A DNA stretch of 64,000 bases. Source: QHVT01 sp036399015 (GTDB lineage: Bacteria > Acidobacteriota > Thermoanaerobaculia > Gp7-AA8). Below, piece after piece: positions 45,265-53,542 of the stretch; positions within the stretch are counted from its first letter, which is position 1; each line of letters opens with the position of its first letter. The stretch spans positions 1-64,000 of the forward strand of contig DASWNW010000080.1 of the NCBI GenBank assembly GCA_036399015.1, written 5' to 3'. Position numbers and translations under genes: made by a program. The notes under the pieces are model-generated. The model was not told the origin of the DNA and made no database searches. It saw only the letters and a program-made list of their open reading frames with translations.

Positions 45265-45274
45265 ATTGTATGAT
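45265..45274. promoter_or_regulatory. Symmetric divergent -10 element (ATTGTATGAT)
   Basis: Plus strand: TATGAT (45269-45274), then 7 bases, then ATG 45282 of gmhA. Minus strand: TACAAT (45270-45265), then 7 bases, then ATG 45257 of the GT-C gene. The boxes share the TA at 45269-45270. Same geometry as at 658-667. Confidence 0.55.
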
Positions 45275-45281
45275 CGAGTTC

Positions 45282-45881
45282 ATGGAATCCTTCAGCCGCG
45301 CCTTCCTCGACGAGAGCATCGAAGTCATCCGCCAGATCGACTCTGAGACGGTCGACCGGGTCGCCACCGGCCTCGGCGCCGCGCGCGACGGCGGCGGCCG
45401 ACTCTTCATTCTCGGCGTCGGCGGCTCCGCCGGTCACGCCAGCCACGCCGTCAACGACTTCCGCAAGATCTGCCGCTTCGAGGCCTACACCCCCACCGAC
45501 AACGTCTCCGAGCTGACCGCCCGCGTCAACGACGAAGGATGGGACAGCAGCTTCTCCGAGTGGCTGAAGGGCTCGCGCATCAACGGCAAGGACGCGATCC
45601 TGGTCTTCTCCGTCGGCGGCGGGAGCGTCGAGAAGAACGTCTCCGTGAACCTGGTCCGCGCCATCGACGAGGCGCGCGGCGTCGGGGCGAAGGTCTTCGG
45701 CATCGTCGGGAAGGATGGCGGCTACACGAAACAGGTCGCCGACGCCTGCGTGGTCATTCCCCCCGTCTTCAACGAGCGCATCACGCCGCACACCGAGGGG
45801 CTCGCGGCGGTGGTGTGGCACCTCCTCGTCTCGCACCCGGCGCTCAAGGTCACGCAGACGAAGTGGGAATCAGTGAAGTAG
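45282..45881 (+). CDS. gmhA: Sedoheptulose-7-phosphate isomerase (SIS domain)
   Basis: 199 residues. The SIS sugar-phosphate motif GVGGSAGHASHAVNDF and the second-strand FSVGGGSVEKNVSVNL are intact. It converts sedoheptulose 7-phosphate to D-glycero-D-manno-heptose 7-phosphate, the first step of heptose-nucleotide synthesis. The start at 45282 is preferred over the in-frame ATG at 45270 because TATGAT, which contains the earlier ATG, lies 7 bases upstream. The 3' end overlaps gmhB on the other strand by 32 bases. It is the only heptose gene here not in the minus-strand operon. Confidence 0.85.
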   Translation: MESFSRAFLDESIEVIRQIDSETVDRVATGLGAARDGGGRLFILGVGGSAGHASHAVNDFRKICRFEAYTPTDNVSELTARVNDEGWDSSFSEWLKGSRINGKDAILVFSVGGGSVEKNVSVNLVRAIDEARGVGAKVFGIVGKDGGYTKQVADACVVIPPVFNERITPHTEGLAAVVWHLLVSHPALKVTQTKWESVK

Positions 45882-46422
45882 CGAGCTCGCCGAGGTCGCG
45901 CACCCGCAGGTCGGGCTCGATCTTTCCCCGCTTGTGCGCCGACCCGCGATGCTCGATCAGCGCGACCTTGCATCCGGCCCCGCGCCCGCAGGCGAGATCG
46001 CTGTCCTGATCGCCGACCATCCACGAGCGCGACAGGTCGACGCCGAACTCCTCCGCCGCGTCGCGCAGCGACTTCGTGCCCGGCTTACGGCAGTCGCACT
46101 TCACCCGCAACTCCTCGACCACCGCCTCGGGATGATGGAAGCAGAGATAGCTGCGCGCCACCGGCACGCCGAGCGATGCCGCGACGGCGTCGTGCACCGC
46201 CTGCAGCTCCTCGCGCGAAGTCTTTCCTTTGGCAAAGCTCGGCTGATTCGTGACGATGAACAGCAGCCACCCCGCCTCCACGAAACGGCGCAGCGGCTCG
46301 TGCACCCCTTCGATCAGCACGAGGTCGGAGAGACGCCGCGGCGACTCCCACTCGTCGTGCGAGGGGTAGTACACCAGCTCGTCGAGCACGCCGTCGCGAT
46401 CGAGGAACAGCGCCCTTCTCAT
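45850..46422 (-). CDS. gmhB: D-glycero-D-manno-heptose 1,7-bisphosphate 7-phosphatase
   Basis: 190 residues, HAD subclass IIIA. The nucleophile motif FLDRDGVLDEL has Asp8 and Asp10, the Thr/Ser motif is IVTNQPSF, the zinc-type loop is CFHHPE...CDCRKPG, and the acidic motif is VGDQDSDL. It removes the 7-phosphate after the kinase step. Last gene of the ten-gene operon; its ATG overlaps the stop of the GT-C gene before it. Confidence 0.88.
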   Translation of the reverse strand: MRRALFLDRDGVLDELVYYPSHDEWESPRRLSDLVLIEGVHEPLRRFVEAGWLLFIVTNQPSFAKGKTSREELQAVHDAVAASLGVPVARSYLCFHHPEAVVEELRVKCDCRKPGTKSLRDAAEEFGVDLSRSWMVGDQDSDLACGRGAGCKVALIEHRGSAHKRGKIEPDLRVRDLGELATSLIPTSSA

Positions 46423-48170
46423 CGGAACCTCGGCACGTGCGTCACCCGCGTCGTTTCCCCTTCCAGCGTCGCGCCACCGGCCGGCTGACGGAAGAGCACG
46501 CGCTCATCGTTCGGCAGCAGGATCACGGCCACCTCGCGATCGCCTGTATTCAACGCCGCCAGCCGCTGCCCCTCCCGCAAGCCGCGGAGCGGTGCACTGA
46601 ATCGCACCGGCCCCGCCGTCTCAGCCGTCAGTTGCACGGTGAACCGCGCGGCGTCTGCTTTCTTGTAGGTCGCGAACGCCAACGGGTTGCGAAACCAGGG
46701 ATGCCGCACGAGCCGCTCCGAGACATACACGCGATAGTCGCCGTCTGCCGGGACGCGCCACGCGAATCCTCGCCCCGGCGCCAGCTTCGCATTCATCCCC
46801 GGCACCCAGAGCTCGCGCCACACCGGCACGTAATGGCGGACGAAGTAGGGCGCGAGCTCCCGCTGCACCGTTCCCACCCACAGCAGCGCGTTGTGGTCGA
46901 ACACGACCGCGGCCGGCGGCTCGCTCGGCACGTACGCCGGCGCGAGCTTTTCCCGCACGAGCTGCCGCGCGAGCTCCGGCAGGAACCAGAAGCGATACGC
47001 CGGCTCACGATGGAGAGCCCAGGTGATCCCGCTCCAGACCTGGTCGCCCGGACGCGTGCGTGCGTGCACCTCGCGCATGATCGTGTCCTGATAGGCGAGG
47101 TCGTGCTCCTTCCCGCGGAAGATGGAGGCGAACGCGTTCACGCCCCATGCGAGTGCGAGCACCGCCATCACTGCCTCGCGCCGCGGGACCCGCTCGACGA
47201 TCGCCGCGACGAGCGGGATCATCAGGATCAACAGCAGCGCCAGGTGGTAGTTGTAGATGAACTTCATCGACGAGACGAAGAGGATGTTCGTGAGCTGCAG
47301 GAGCGCAATCTGAAGCAGCGCGCCGCGCACGCGCAGCGCGAGCAGCATGCCGGCGAATCCAGCGAGCAGCACGAGCACTCCCCCGACGTCCATCGCCGCC
47401 AGCTCGAACAGCCGGTCGGTGGCCAGCAGCCGCACGCCGAACGGGACGAGCAGCCGGTGCATGAAGCCGCCGATCACCGGCGTCGCGAACCGCTCCGCCC
47501 GATTGTCGGTCCACACCTGCTGCACGAGCTCGTCCAGCGAACCGGTCGCCGCGAAAAAGGCGATCCACAGCGCGAGCATCGTCACGCCGCCCGCCGCGAT
47601 CGGCCACGCCCGTACTCGCTTCGTGACCAACACCAGCAGCACCGCCATCACGAGGACGGGCCCCAGGCGCAGGTTCGCGAAACCGGCAAGACAGAAGACC
47701 ATGCCGGCGAGAAAGAACTGCTCCCGCTGCGCCAACACCAGCCCCGCCATTACCAGCATGCAGCCGAGCGAGTCGACCCGGTACTCGACGGCAGGAATCA
47801 TCAGCAGCGAGCTACAGGCCGCCACGCCCATCCCCACCCACCGCGCGAAGCGGTCGATCCCGGCGCCGCGCATCCAGACGTTCGTCAACCAGAACGTGGC
47901 GACCCAGACCGGCACCTGCGCCCACCGAAGCGCGATCACCGCGTCCACCCCCGGACTCTCCACCACCCAGGTGAACGGCGCGAAGAGGAACCACATCAGC
48001 GGCGTGTGGTGCTCCCAGAAGTCGCGGAACGGCAGCCGCCCCTGCGCGATCCAGGACGTGGCGCGGTAGAACTCCAGCTCGTCCCAGTTCAGTGGATGGA
48101 GGAAGTGGAGCGGGATGAGCCGCACCGCCGCGGCGGAGAGCGCCAGGGCGATCGCGGCTCGCAGCTTCAC
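46419..48170 (-). CDS. Polytopic GT-C-like glycosyltransferase with EHHTP motif
   Basis: 583 residues. The N-terminal half has multiple helices; loop 1 is NWDELEFYRATSWIAQGRLPFRDFWEHHTPLMW with the Asp-Glu pair. The C-terminal ~230 residues are soluble and contain VWRELWVPGMNA, homologous to the protein encoded at 41031-42785. The start is GTG 48170 overlapping the SDR stop (GTGA). Its place between SDR and gmhB suggests that the heptose or a derived sugar is its donor after lipid activation, which is inference. Confidence 0.75.
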   Translation of the reverse strand: MKLRAAIALALSAAAVRLIPLHFLHPLNWDELEFYRATSWIAQGRLPFRDFWEHHTPLMWFLFAPFTWVVESPGVDAVIALRWAQVPVWVATFWLTNVWMRGAGIDRFARWVGMGVAACSSLLMIPAVEYRVDSLGCMLVMAGLVLAQREQFFLAGMVFCLAGFANLRLGPVLVMAVLLVLVTKRVRAWPIAAGGVTMLALWIAFFAATGSLDELVQQVWTDNRAERFATPVIGGFMHRLLVPFGVRLLATDRLFELAAMDVGGVLVLLAGFAGMLLALRVRGALLQIALLQLTNILFVSSMKFIYNYHLALLLILMIPLVAAIVERVPRREAVMAVLALAWGVNAFASIFRGKEHDLAYQDTIMREVHARTRPGDQVWSGITWALHREPAYRFWFLPELARQLVREKLAPAYVPSEPPAAVVFDHNALLWVGTVQRELAPYFVRHYVPVWRELWVPGMNAKLAPGRGFAWRVPADGDYRVYVSERLVRHPWFRNPLAFATYKKADAARFTVQLTAETAGPVRFSAPLRGLREGQRLAALNTGDREVAVILLPNDERVLFRQPAGGATLEGETTRVTHVPRFR

Positions 48171-49126
48171 GACAAGGGTCCGTTGCGGAACTGCTCCACC
48201 GTCTCCCGGATCGTCCTCTGCGTGGCCTGATTGCTCGACAGTTTCGGCTTCCAGCCGAGCTTCGTCATCCGGCTCGTGTCGAGCTTGACGTACGGGACGT
48301 CGCCGCGCCACCCACGGGGGCTCGTGCCGTACTGCACGGCGATCCTGTCGCGCTCGATCCCCATCGCCTCGATCGTCCAGTCGGTGATCTCGCGGACGGT
48401 GGTCTGGTCGTCGACGGCCAGGTTGTAGACGTTGACGTGCCCCGGCGCGTTGGCGACGCCGAACTCCATTCCGTCGAGGCAGTCCTCGACGTAGACGTAC
48501 GGCTTGGCCTGCGTCCCGTCGCCGAGGACGGTGAGCTTCGTCGAATCCTCCCGCAGCCGCAGCACGAAGTCGTGGATCACGCCGTGGGTGGGGTTCGGCC
48601 CGACGATGTTGCCGAAGCGGTAGATCCAGGCCTGCATGTCGTAGTTGTGGGCGTACGCCGTGATGAGCGTCTCGCACGCCACCTTGCTCGCCGCGTAGAG
48701 CGAGATCGGGAGGATCGGGCCGTAGTCTTCCGGCGTCGGCATCACCGTCGGCTCCCCGTAGACCGCGCCGCTGCTCGAGAAGACCAGCTCCTTCACGCCG
48801 GTGCGGCGCATCGTCTCCAGCACGTTGTACGTGACGAGCGTGCCGCCCTTCAGATCGAAGTCGGTGTACTTCGTCCCGTAGCTGATGTCGCTGTTCGCGG
48901 CGAGGTGCCACACCCGGTCGGGCTTGAACTCTTCGACGATCTTCACCAGCCCCTCGAGATCGAGCAGGTCGAGCTCGTGAAACGTGAAGCCGGGGTCCTG
49001 CACCACGTAGGCGCGCTTGCCGAGGAAGAAGTTGTCGACGCCGGCGACGACGTCGCCACGCTTCAGGAGGCGGGGAATGAGGTTCGATGCGATGAAGCCG
49101 GCCGCGCCGGTCACGAGAATTCTCAA
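48167..49126 (-). CDS. NAD-dependent sugar-nucleotide epimerase/dehydratase (extended SDR)
   Basis: 319 residues. The Rossmann motif is GAAGFIA, with Ala in place of the third Gly. Catalytic Ser-Tyr-Lys are in FSSSGAVYGEP and LYAASK, and the substrate part has RFGNIVGPNP. It probably remodels the nucleotide-heptose (4-epimerisation, 4,6-dehydration or similar). The start is TTG 49126 overlapping the nucleotidyltransferase stop (TTGA); the methionine-equivalent position fits the family N terminus MRILVTGAAG. Confidence 0.82.
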   Translation of the reverse strand: MRILVTGAAGFIASNLIPRLLKRGDVVAGVDNFFLGKRAYVVQDPGFTFHELDLLDLEGLVKIVEEFKPDRVWHLAANSDISYGTKYTDFDLKGGTLVTYNVLETMRRTGVKELVFSSSGAVYGEPTVMPTPEDYGPILPISLYAASKVACETLITAYAHNYDMQAWIYRFGNIVGPNPTHGVIHDFVLRLREDSTKLTVLGDGTQAKPYVYVEDCLDGMEFGVANAPGHVNVYNLAVDDQTTVREITDWTIEAMGIERDRIAVQYGTSPRGWRGDVPYVKLDTSRMTKLGWKPKLSSNQATQRTIRETVEQFRNGPLS

Positions 49127-49794
49127 GAGTGGTTCTCCAGGGCCGCGCGCGTGCGCGCCAGTTCGTCGGGCGTGCCGATGTCGAAGAAGTTCAGGTCCAC
49201 TACCTCGCACGCCAGCTCTCCGCGGCTGGCGAGCGTCGCGTAAACGATCTCTTCGAACGAACAGGCGCCGCGTTGCGGCAGCAGGTCGAGTGTCGATGAA
49301 TGCATGACCGAGAAGCCGGCGTCGACGTACGGCAGCTCCGGCGCCCGCTTGTCGAATCGGGTGACGCGGCCGCCGTCGATCTCCGTGTTCCCGACGGTGA
49401 CCCGCGGATAGACGGCCAGGCAGTTGTCCGGGTGCTGCTGCACGAAACGATCGTAGTCGAAGCGGCGCAACACGTCGCCGAACGTGAGGATGAACCGCTC
49501 GCCAAGCAGCGCCCGCGCCTCGCGTAGCGCACCGCCGGTGCCGAGCGGCTCCGTCTCCCGGCTGTACTGCACGTTCATCCCGAAACGGGAGCCGTCGCCG
49601 AAGTGCTCCTCGATGACTTCGTGCTTGTAGCCGGTGAGGAGCACCAGCTCCCGCAGCCCACGATCCGCGAACGACTGCAGGACCAGCTCGAGATATGGCC
49701 GGCCACCGACCGGGATCATCGGCTTCGGGAGGGCCCGCGTCAGCTCGCCCAGCCGGGTGCCGAAGCCGCCGCAGAGGACGGCCACCCGGATCAC
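49123..49794 (-). CDS. hddC: Sugar-1-phosphate nucleotidyltransferase (HddC-like)
   Basis: 223 residues with the pyrophosphorylase signature VLCGGFGTRLGELTRALPKPMIPVGGRP, LLTGYKHEVIEEHFGD and ETEPLGTGGALREA, with the metal-site Asp in TFGDVL. In the presence of gmhA, a GHMP kinase and gmhB, the expected reaction is GTP plus heptose 1-phosphate giving GDP-heptose; nucleotide specificity is not proven by sequence. The start is GTG 49794 overlapping the GT2 stop (GTGA). Confidence 0.78.
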   Translation of the reverse strand: MIRVAVLCGGFGTRLGELTRALPKPMIPVGGRPYLELVLQSFADRGLRELVLLTGYKHEVIEEHFGDGSRFGMNVQYSRETEPLGTGGALREARALLGERFILTFGDVLRRFDYDRFVQQHPDNCLAVYPRVTVGNTEIDGGRVTRFDKRAPELPYVDAGFSVMHSSTLDLLPQRGACSFEEIVYATLASRGELACEVVDLNFFDIGTPDELARTRAALENHS

Positions 49795-50456
49795 GCCGGC
49801 TTCACCTTCCGCGCACGCCACAGCCGCTTGAACGTCCAGATCGTGCTGTCGAAGCGCTGCAGCGTCGTCTCGCCGATCCGCTCGCGGTAGTCGATCGGGA
49901 TCTCCACCGTTTTGAAGCCCATGCGGTGCGGCACGACGTACATGTCGACCGGCAGCGCCGGCCCCTTCGCCACCCACTGCACCTTCTCGATCATCGACTT
50001 GCGGTACGCGCGCATGCCGCTGTGCACGTCGGTCGTCTTCAGGCCGTGCAGCACGCGCGCGCCGAGCGCGAAGAGCCGGTTCGCCAGGAAGTTCGCGAAC
50101 GGCATCGCCTTCGGCCGCCGCCAGGTGCGGGTCGTGTTCACCAGGTCGTAGCCCTGCTCGATCAGGCGCACGAGCTCCGGGATGACTTCCACCGGGTAGG
50201 TGTCGTCGCAGTCGAGGGTGATGACGATGTCGCCGCTTCCCTCCCGCACCGCGCGGTCCATCGCCGGTCCGTACCCTTGCGGCGGGAACTGCTTGATGAC
50301 GCGCGCGCCGAGCTCCTGCGCGATCTCCGCCGTCCTGTCTTTGCTGGAGTCGACCAGCAGCACCTCGGCGTCGGGTGCCACGCGGAGAATGTCGCGGATG
50401 ACCTTCGCCACCGCCTTCTCCTCGTTCATCGTGATCATCGATACGGTCAGTTTCAT
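49791..50456 (-). CDS. GT2 family glycosyltransferase, dolichol-phosphate mannosyltransferase-like
   Basis: 221 residues, a single GT-A domain without membrane helices. MITMNEEKAVAKVI, LLVDSSKDRTAEIA and the metal/nucleotide segment TLDCDDTYP are present, then MRAYRKSMIEKV and a C terminus typical of polyprenyl-phosphate sugar synthases. It may load the activated sugar on undecaprenyl phosphate for the GT-C enzymes nearby. ATG 50456 overlaps the methyltransferase stop. Confidence 0.82.
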   Translation of the reverse strand: MKLTVSMITMNEEKAVAKVIRDILRVAPDAEVLLVDSSKDRTAEIAQELGARVIKQFPPQGYGPAMDRAVREGSGDIVITLDCDDTYPVEVIPELVRLIEQGYDLVNTTRTWRRPKAMPFANFLANRLFALGARVLHGLKTTDVHSGMRAYRKSMIEKVQWVAKGPALPVDMYVVPHRMGFKTVEIPIDYRERIGETTLQRFDSTIWTFKRLWRARKVKPA

Positions 50457-51196
50457 GATGTGCGCTTCGCTTCGTAAATCATCTGGAAGGCCAGCATCCC
50501 CGGCCAGAGCGACGCCACCGCGCGCTCGATGGGATAGGCGGTTTTGAGATAGAGCTGATACGGCTTTGATTTGAGGAGGGCGTCGGCGGGCTGAGAGCCC
50601 GCCGCTCCAGAGGGACCGCGGGACAACAGCTTCTTCGCCAGCGGCACGAACGGCCGGATGATGCCGGGGTTGTAGGTCGTCTTCACCGGCTCGAGTCCAC
50701 CCTGCTCCAGCAGCCACCGCGCGCTGCTGCGCGTGAAGAAACGGAGATGCGTACGATCGAGGACGCCCGTCTCCTCGTACTCCCACTTCCCCGCGAGATG
50801 CGCGAGCCGCACCGACCAGAGCCCGACGTTCGGCAGCGAGACGATCACGCTGCCACCCGGTGCGAGCCACTGCAGGTAGCGCCGCAGCGCGCTGACCGGC
50901 CACGGCACATGCTCCAGCACGTCCGCGAAGATGATGGCGTCGAACTGCAGGCCGGCCAGGTCGGCCGTCAGCATGTCCCCCTGCACGACGTGCGCGAGCC
51001 GCTTCGCCGCCACCGCGACCGCCACCTCGCTCGACTCGAGGCCCGTGACCTCGTTGCCGAGCTGCTGAATGTGCTGGCTCGTCGTTGCGAAACCGCAGCC
51101 GACGTCGAGCACGCGCAGCCCTTTGCGTTTGTTCCAGAGACGGAGCAGCCCCCAGTTCACATCCTCGAAGTACTGGTATGACGCGTTCTCATCCAT
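50453..51196 (-). CDS. Class I SAM-dependent methyltransferase carrying an in-frame palindrome fragment
   Basis: 247 residues. Motif I VLDVGCGFATTS (29-40), the acidic loop GLESSE and the LEH of FADVLEHVPWP identify a sugar- or lipid-modifying methyltransferase. Near residues 195-205 the protein reads GPSGAAGSQPADA, which is translated from one arm of the dispersed palindrome (50585-50614). The insert keeps the frame and appears tolerated in a C-terminal loop. Overlaps the FAD enzyme gene by 8 bases. Confidence 0.82.
   Translation of the reverse strand: MDENASYQYFEDVNWGLLRLWNKRKGLRVLDVGCGFATTSQHIQQLGNEVTGLESSEVAVAVAAKRLAHVVQGDMLTADLAGLQFDAIIFADVLEHVPWPVSALRRYLQWLAPGGSVIVSLPNVGLWSVRLAHLAGKWEYEETGVLDRTHLRFFTRSSARWLLEQGGLEPVKTTYNPGIIRPFVPLAKKLLSRGPSGAAGSQPADALLKSKPYQLYLKTAYPIERAVASLWPGMLAFQMIYEAKRTS
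50585..50614. repeat. Half copy of the bipartite palindrome inside a coding region (copy D)
   Basis: GGCGGGCTGAGAGCCCGCC followed by GCTCCAGAGGG corresponds to the right half of copies A-C. It is located in frame in the methyltransferase gene. Confidence 0.75.
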
Positions 51197-52493
51197 GGCG
51201 AAGCTCGTCCGCCATTTTCAGGGCCCGCTCCACACAGACGTCCGAGTTGATGTAGTCGAACTGCGCGAACCGCCCCAGGAGCCGCAGGCCGGTGCCCGCC
51301 ACCGCGTCGCGCATCGCCGTGACGTTCTTCCGGTATTCGAGGTCGTACACCGGATAACCGTACGTGAAACGCACCACCTTCGTGTAGATGATGCTCTCGC
51401 GGTCGACGAACCCGATCGACTCCACCTCGCCGACGACCCGCTCGAGCAGCGCCTCGTCGGACAGCTCCCACACGCCGTCGCCGGCGTTCGAGGTGATCTC
51501 GGCCATGATCGACGAGCCGCCCGGCGGCACGCATTCACTGCCGAACGCCTTCGGGAACGAGAGACGGTGGAACAGCAGGTTCGGATCCGGCACGTAGAGC
51601 GCCGTGTAGTTGTGCCCCGGATCGGTCTTGCAGCCGATCAACACGTTGATGAGCGAGTTGTAGCGCAGCTTCGCCGTCTCGTCGTGCACCTGCCGCGGCG
51701 CGTCCTTCCACACCTTCAGCAGCTCGTGGATCGGCAGCGTCGAGACGAGCTGCTCGTACTGCCGCTCTTCGCCGGACGCCGAGGTCACCCGCCAGCCGCC
51801 GTCGCTCTTTTCGACGGAAGCCACCGGCCACTCGGTGTGCACCTCTCCCTTCACCCGCTCCGCGAACGCCTTCACGATCGCCTCGAAGCCGCCGTGCGTC
51901 GGGTAGGAGTAGTACAACTGGTGCAGGTAGCCTTCCGTGGAGATGCCGATCGAGGACTTGAGCACGTCCTCCATCGGCGGCTTCGGGATGCGCTCCACGA
52001 ACTCCGTGCCGATCTTGTTCGCGTCGTAGTTCCAGATCTTCTCGTTGTACGGGATGAAGTACTTCTCGCTGATCCCGGCGCCGAACGTCACGTACGACCA
52101 CTGCGCGAGGTTCGTCACCGGCGCCTCGTTCGCGCGCGGGTTGACGATGTAGCCGTAGATGCAGTCGAAGTTGTCTTCCTTCGGCAGCGCCGCCAGGTCG
52201 TTCTCGAACGGGTACTTCACGAGGCTGCCCTTGAAGTAGATCCGGTTCTCGCGCCGGTTCTGGTGCACGTTGTCGCCGAGGACGGAGATCATCAGGTTCA
52301 GCACTTCCTTGTTCTTGCTGAACATGATGTGCGGCCCCGCCGCATCGAACGTGAAGCCGTCTTCGACCACCGTCGCGCAGAGTCCGCCGATGGCCGCGCT
52401 CTTCTCGAGCACGTCCAGGTCTTCGTCGAGATGAGCCGCCAGTGCGATGCCGGAGATGCCGCCACCCAGGATGCCGACGCGCTTCCGGATCAC
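51189..52493 (-). CDS. FAD-dependent UDP-galactopyranose mutase-like / amine-oxidase-fold enzyme
   Basis: 434 residues. The dinucleotide motif GILGGGISGIALA opens the protein, followed by EKSAAIGGLCAT and AGPHIMFSKN. The segment FIPYNEKIWNYDANKIG resembles the YTxKxW...P region of UDP-galactopyranose mutases, but the usual sugar-binding arginines are not all recognisable. It may interconvert ring forms or redox state of the nucleotide sugar. The start is GTG 52493 overlapping the kinase stop. Confidence 0.75.
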   Translation of the reverse strand: MIRKRVGILGGGISGIALAAHLDEDLDVLEKSAAIGGLCATVVEDGFTFDAAGPHIMFSKNKEVLNLMISVLGDNVHQNRRENRIYFKGSLVKYPFENDLAALPKEDNFDCIYGYIVNPRANEAPVTNLAQWSYVTFGAGISEKYFIPYNEKIWNYDANKIGTEFVERIPKPPMEDVLKSSIGISTEGYLHQLYYSYPTHGGFEAIVKAFAERVKGEVHTEWPVASVEKSDGGWRVTSASGEERQYEQLVSTLPIHELLKVWKDAPRQVHDETAKLRYNSLINVLIGCKTDPGHNYTALYVPDPNLLFHRLSFPKAFGSECVPPGGSSIMAEITSNAGDGVWELSDEALLERVVGEVESIGFVDRESIIYTKVVRFTYGYPVYDLEYRKNVTAMRDAVAGTGLRLLGRFAQFDYINSDVCVERALKMADELRHG

Positions 52494-53542
52494 GCCGTCT
52501 CCTGCATGGCCATGGAGCGGTGCGGCGACAGGAATCCATGTCCCATCTGCGCCACCACCTTCGTCCCCTCGGGCTCGATCATGTAGTGCATGCGCGGCAT
52601 GCCGTGGTCTTCCATGAACTGCTCGAGGTTGGCCCGGTTCTTCGGGCAATAGAGCATCAGGAAGCCGCCGCCGCCCGCGCCGATGATCTTCCCGCCGAGA
52701 ACGCCGTAGCGCTCGCGCACCTCGTCGTAGATCTGGTCGACTTTCGCCAGCGAGATCTTCTTCGACATCCGCTTCTTGTTCTGCCAGTGCTCGTCGAGCA
52801 TCTGCCCCCAGTTGTCGAAGTTCGAGGTCTCGACCGCCTCCAGGATCCGGTAGCCGAGCTCCTTGATGCGCGAGAGGCTGTCCTCGACGCGGTCGTGCAC
52901 GGCGCCGTCCTTCTGCTGCATGGCCACGTTCTGGTCGCGCAGCACCTCGCGCGCGTCGCGCTGCTCGCCCGTGTAATAGATGTGCGTGTGCGAGACGAAG
53001 TCGGCGATGTCGCTGCTGCTCGGGCGCAACTGCCGCACCGCCACCGTGCCGTCCTTGGCGATCTCCAGGACCGTCAGCCCGCCGTACGCGGCCATGTACT
53101 GGTCCTGCTTCCCGATCGGCTGCTTGAGGATGTCGAGCTCGATGTGACAGGCCTCTTCGGCGAGCGCCTGCAGCGGCACGTAGTCGCGCCGGTCGTGATG
53201 CAGCGCGTTGAGCAGACCTACGAGGTAACAGCTCGACGAGCCGAGGCCGGTGCCGGCCGGCAGGTCGGCGATCGACGCCACCTCGAACCCGTAGCGGATC
53301 CCGTGCGCCCGCAGCGCCTCGCGCGCCAGCTCGTGGCGCAGGTCGTTGACGTTGTCGACCACCTCGCTCTGCGAGTAGTGCAGCCGGATCTTGCTGCCGA
53401 CGGTCGGACGGTTGACCGTCACGTACATGTACTTGTCGAGGCCCATCGCGAAGATGAAGCCGCCGTGCTGCGAGTAATACGAAGGCAGGTCGGTTCCGCC
53501 GCCGCCGAGGGTCACGCGGAACGGGGTGCGGGTGACGATCAC
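52490..53542 (-). CDS. hddA: D-glycero-alpha-D-manno-heptose 7-phosphate kinase (GHMP kinase)
   Basis: 350 residues. GHMP motifs: RTPFRVTLGGGGTDLPSYY at the N terminus, the phosphate loop PAGTGLGSSSCYLVG and the C-terminal KIIGAGGGGFLMLY. A GHMP-type kinase, rather than the ribokinase-like HldE, marks the GDP branch of heptose activation. It phosphorylates heptose 7-phosphate at C1. The start is GTG 53542 overlapping the transaldolase stop. Confidence 0.85.
   Translation of the reverse strand: MIVTRTPFRVTLGGGGTDLPSYYSQHGGFIFAMGLDKYMYVTVNRPTVGSKIRLHYSQSEVVDNVNDLRHELAREALRAHGIRYGFEVASIADLPAGTGLGSSSCYLVGLLNALHHDRRDYVPLQALAEEACHIELDILKQPIGKQDQYMAAYGGLTVLEIAKDGTVAVRQLRPSSSDIADFVSHTHIYYTGEQRDAREVLRDQNVAMQQKDGAVHDRVEDSLSRIKELGYRILEAVETSNFDNWGQMLDEHWQNKKRMSKKISLAKVDQIYDEVRERYGVLGGKIIGAGGGGFLMLYCPKNRANLEQFMEDHGMPRMHYMIEPEGTKVVAQMGHGFLSPHRSMAMQETA

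Noticed and set aside
45270..45281. Earlier gmhA start (ATG 45270)
   Set aside because: This ATG is inside the TATGAT box. The ATG at 45282 has the 7-base spacing seen at other genes. Not fully excluded.
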